Assembly (NCBI RefSeq): GCF_000931445.1
Contig: NZ_CP010849.1
Location: 7,378,001 to 7,442,000 of the forward strand
Reading direction: 5' to 3'
Origin: Streptomyces cyaneogriseus subsp. noncyanogenus
GTDB lineage: Bacteria > Actinomycetota > Actinomycetes > Streptomycetales > Streptomycetaceae
DNA length: 64,000 bases
This document shows positions 63,007 through 64,000 of the stretch, piece after piece. The notes beneath the pieces are model-generated. The model did no database searches. It was not told where the DNA came from and saw only the letters and a program-made list of their open reading frames with translations. Position numbers and translations under genes: made by a program. Every line of letters starts with the position of its first letter. Positions within the stretch are counted from its first letter, which is position 1.

Positions 63007-63082
63007 GGGGGCGGCGGGGCTGGTGCGGCGGGGAGGGGGAAACCCGGAGGTGCGACGGTTCGGGCGCGGCTAGTCTGCGGAC

Positions 63083-63826
63083 ATGACCGAGCCGACGATC
63101 ACACCGCTGGAGCCCATGCCCGGCGACTGGCAGCGCGCCCTCGCGGTGGTGGCCCACCCGGACGACCTGGAGTACGGCTGCTCCGCGGCGATCGCGGCCT
63201 GGACCGACGAGGGCCGCGAGGTCGCCTACCTGCTCGCGACCCGGGGCGAGGCGGGCATCGACACGCTGGCGCCCGCCGAGTGCGCCGTCCTGCGGGAGAG
63301 GGAACAGCGGGCCGGCGCCGCCGTGGTCGGCGTGGAGCGGGTGGAGTTCCTCGACCACAAGGACGGCGTCGTCGAATACGGCATCGCCCTGCGCCGCGAC
63401 ATCGCCGCGGCGATCCGCCGCCACCGGCCCGAGCTGGTGATCACCCTCAACCACCGGGACACCTGGGGCGGCGTCGCCTGGAACACCCCGGACCACGTGG
63501 CCGTCGGCCGCGCCACCCTCGACGCGGCGGCCGACGCCGGAAACCGGTGGATCTTCCCCGAACTCGCCGAGCGGGGCCTCGAACCCTGGAACGGCGTGCG
63601 GTGGGTCGCCGTCGCCGGGTCCGGCACGCCCACGCACGCCGTGGACGCCACCCCGGGCCTGGAGCGCGCGGTCCGCTCCCTGCTGGAACACCGCACCTAC
63701 ATCGAGACGCTGACCGACGAGGACCCCGAGACCTACGCCCGCACCTTCCTCACCGAAAGTGCCGAGGCCACGGGGGAGAGGTTCGGCGGCCGCCCCGCGG
63801 TGGCCTTCGAGCTGTTCGGCCGGTAG
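63083..63826 (+). CDS. PIG-L/LmbE-family zinc deacetylase
   Basis: 247 aa, ATG 63083. The zinc motif AHPDDLEYG (His25, Asp28) opens the domain; the third ligand is in NTPDHVAVGRATLDAA (His). The family includes MshB and mycothiol-conjugate amidase, and natural-product de-N-acetylases. The length and the LLATRGEAG motif fit the general LmbE group. Substrate unknown; a role in mycothiol chemistry is possible but not shown. Confidence 0.87.
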   Translation: MTEPTITPLEPMPGDWQRALAVVAHPDDLEYGCSAAIAAWTDEGREVAYLLATRGEAGIDTLAPAECAVLREREQRAGAAVVGVERVEFLDHKDGVVEYGIALRRDIAAAIRRHRPELVITLNHRDTWGGVAWNTPDHVAVGRATLDAAADAGNRWIFPELAERGLEPWNGVRWVAVAGSGTPTHAVDATPGLERAVRSLLEHRTYIETLTDEDPETYARTFLTESAEATGERFGGRPAVAFELFGR

Positions 63827-63878
63827 GCGGCGGGGGAGGGGGAGAGCACATGCGGGGAGAACGGGCGAGGGGGACCAC

Positions 63879-64000
63879 ATGAGCGGTACGCAGACGTCGG
63901 CGGAACGGTTCGAGACCCACCGCAGGCACCTTCAGGCGGTGGCCTACCGGATGCTCGGCTCACTGGCCGAGGCCGAGGACGCCGTCCAGGAAGCCTGGCT
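63879..64000 (+). CDS. ECF-type sigma factor, SigJ-like (partial at window end)
   Basis: The gene starts ATG 63879 and runs off the right edge after 40 codons: MSGTQTSAERFETHRRHLQA, VAYRMLGSLAEAEDAVQEAW, L. The helical pattern with ayRMLGS.aEAEDavQeaw is sigma region 2.1-2.2 of the SigJ/ECF41 branch. That branch normally carries a C-terminal SnoaL-like domain, not visible here. The ribosome site is GAGGGGGA. Confidence 0.82.
   Translation, partial: MSGTQTSAERFETHRRHLQAVAYRMLGSLAEAEDAVQEAW

Overview
The window is a high-GC actinobacterial chromosome segment, almost certainly Streptomyces. Third-position GC is extreme, GTG starts and ATGA/GTGA overlaps are common, and the gene content is typical: a SARP regulator, streptogrisin-like protease, PhoD, MarR/LacI/Rrf2 regulators and secreted hydrolases. 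No rRNA, tRNA or CRISPR array was seen.

Layout. 1-1.9 kb: the end of a polar amino-acid ABC importer. 2.0-5.2 kb: a small group with sulfur-type control signals, namely a DszC/SoxC-like flavin enzyme, a cysteine-free Rrf2 regulator, a 40-aa leader peptide of the RRHIDL type and a glutathione-transferase-like protein. 5.3-9.9 kb: a SARP regulator, an alpha/beta hydrolase and an M20 amidohydrolase. 9,981-16,363: a complete Tn3-family transposon with 44-bp perfect inverted repeats and a 5-bp target duplication. It carries a frameshifted transposase, a MurJ-type lipid II flippase as cargo, a tyrosine recombinase and a likely resolution site. 16.4-18.5 kb: a deletion scar joining a 5'-truncated MFS gene to the 3' end of a Rieske oxygenase gene, followed by a MarR regulator. 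18.7-20.9 kb: small membrane and secreted proteins. 21.1-26.4 kb: a five-gene family-5 ABC importer behind a Nur-box-like palindrome, so probably nikABCDE. 26.5-35.8 kb: mixed metabolic genes, a RecQ-type helicase and an Orn/Lys/Arg-decarboxylase family enzyme.

35.9-40.0 kb is the least explained part. An A+T-rich promoter region precedes a 62-aa peptide gene and four translationally coupled genes: an unknown helical protein, two paralogous proteins sharing an FHLTDWG core, and a cytoplasmic class-C-type serine hydrolase. I could not match it to a described pathway; it has the architecture of a peptide-maturation locus.

40.0-47.2 kb holds secreted and degradative enzymes: streptogrisin-like protease, PhoD, PLP dehydratase, cupin and CE15 glucuronoyl esterase. 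47.2-61.6 kb is a rhamnose and lactate catabolic island. rhaI, an aldolase/dehydrogenase fusion, rhaB and lutABC run leftward. A rhamnose ABC importer, mutarotase and LacI regulator run rightward. Palindromic operator candidates lie between the two arms. The logic is import, epimerisation, isomerisation, phosphorylation and cleavage to lactaldehyde/lactate, then LutABC oxidation to pyruvate. The window ends with a peptidase, a PIG-L deacetylase and the start of an ECF sigma-factor gene.
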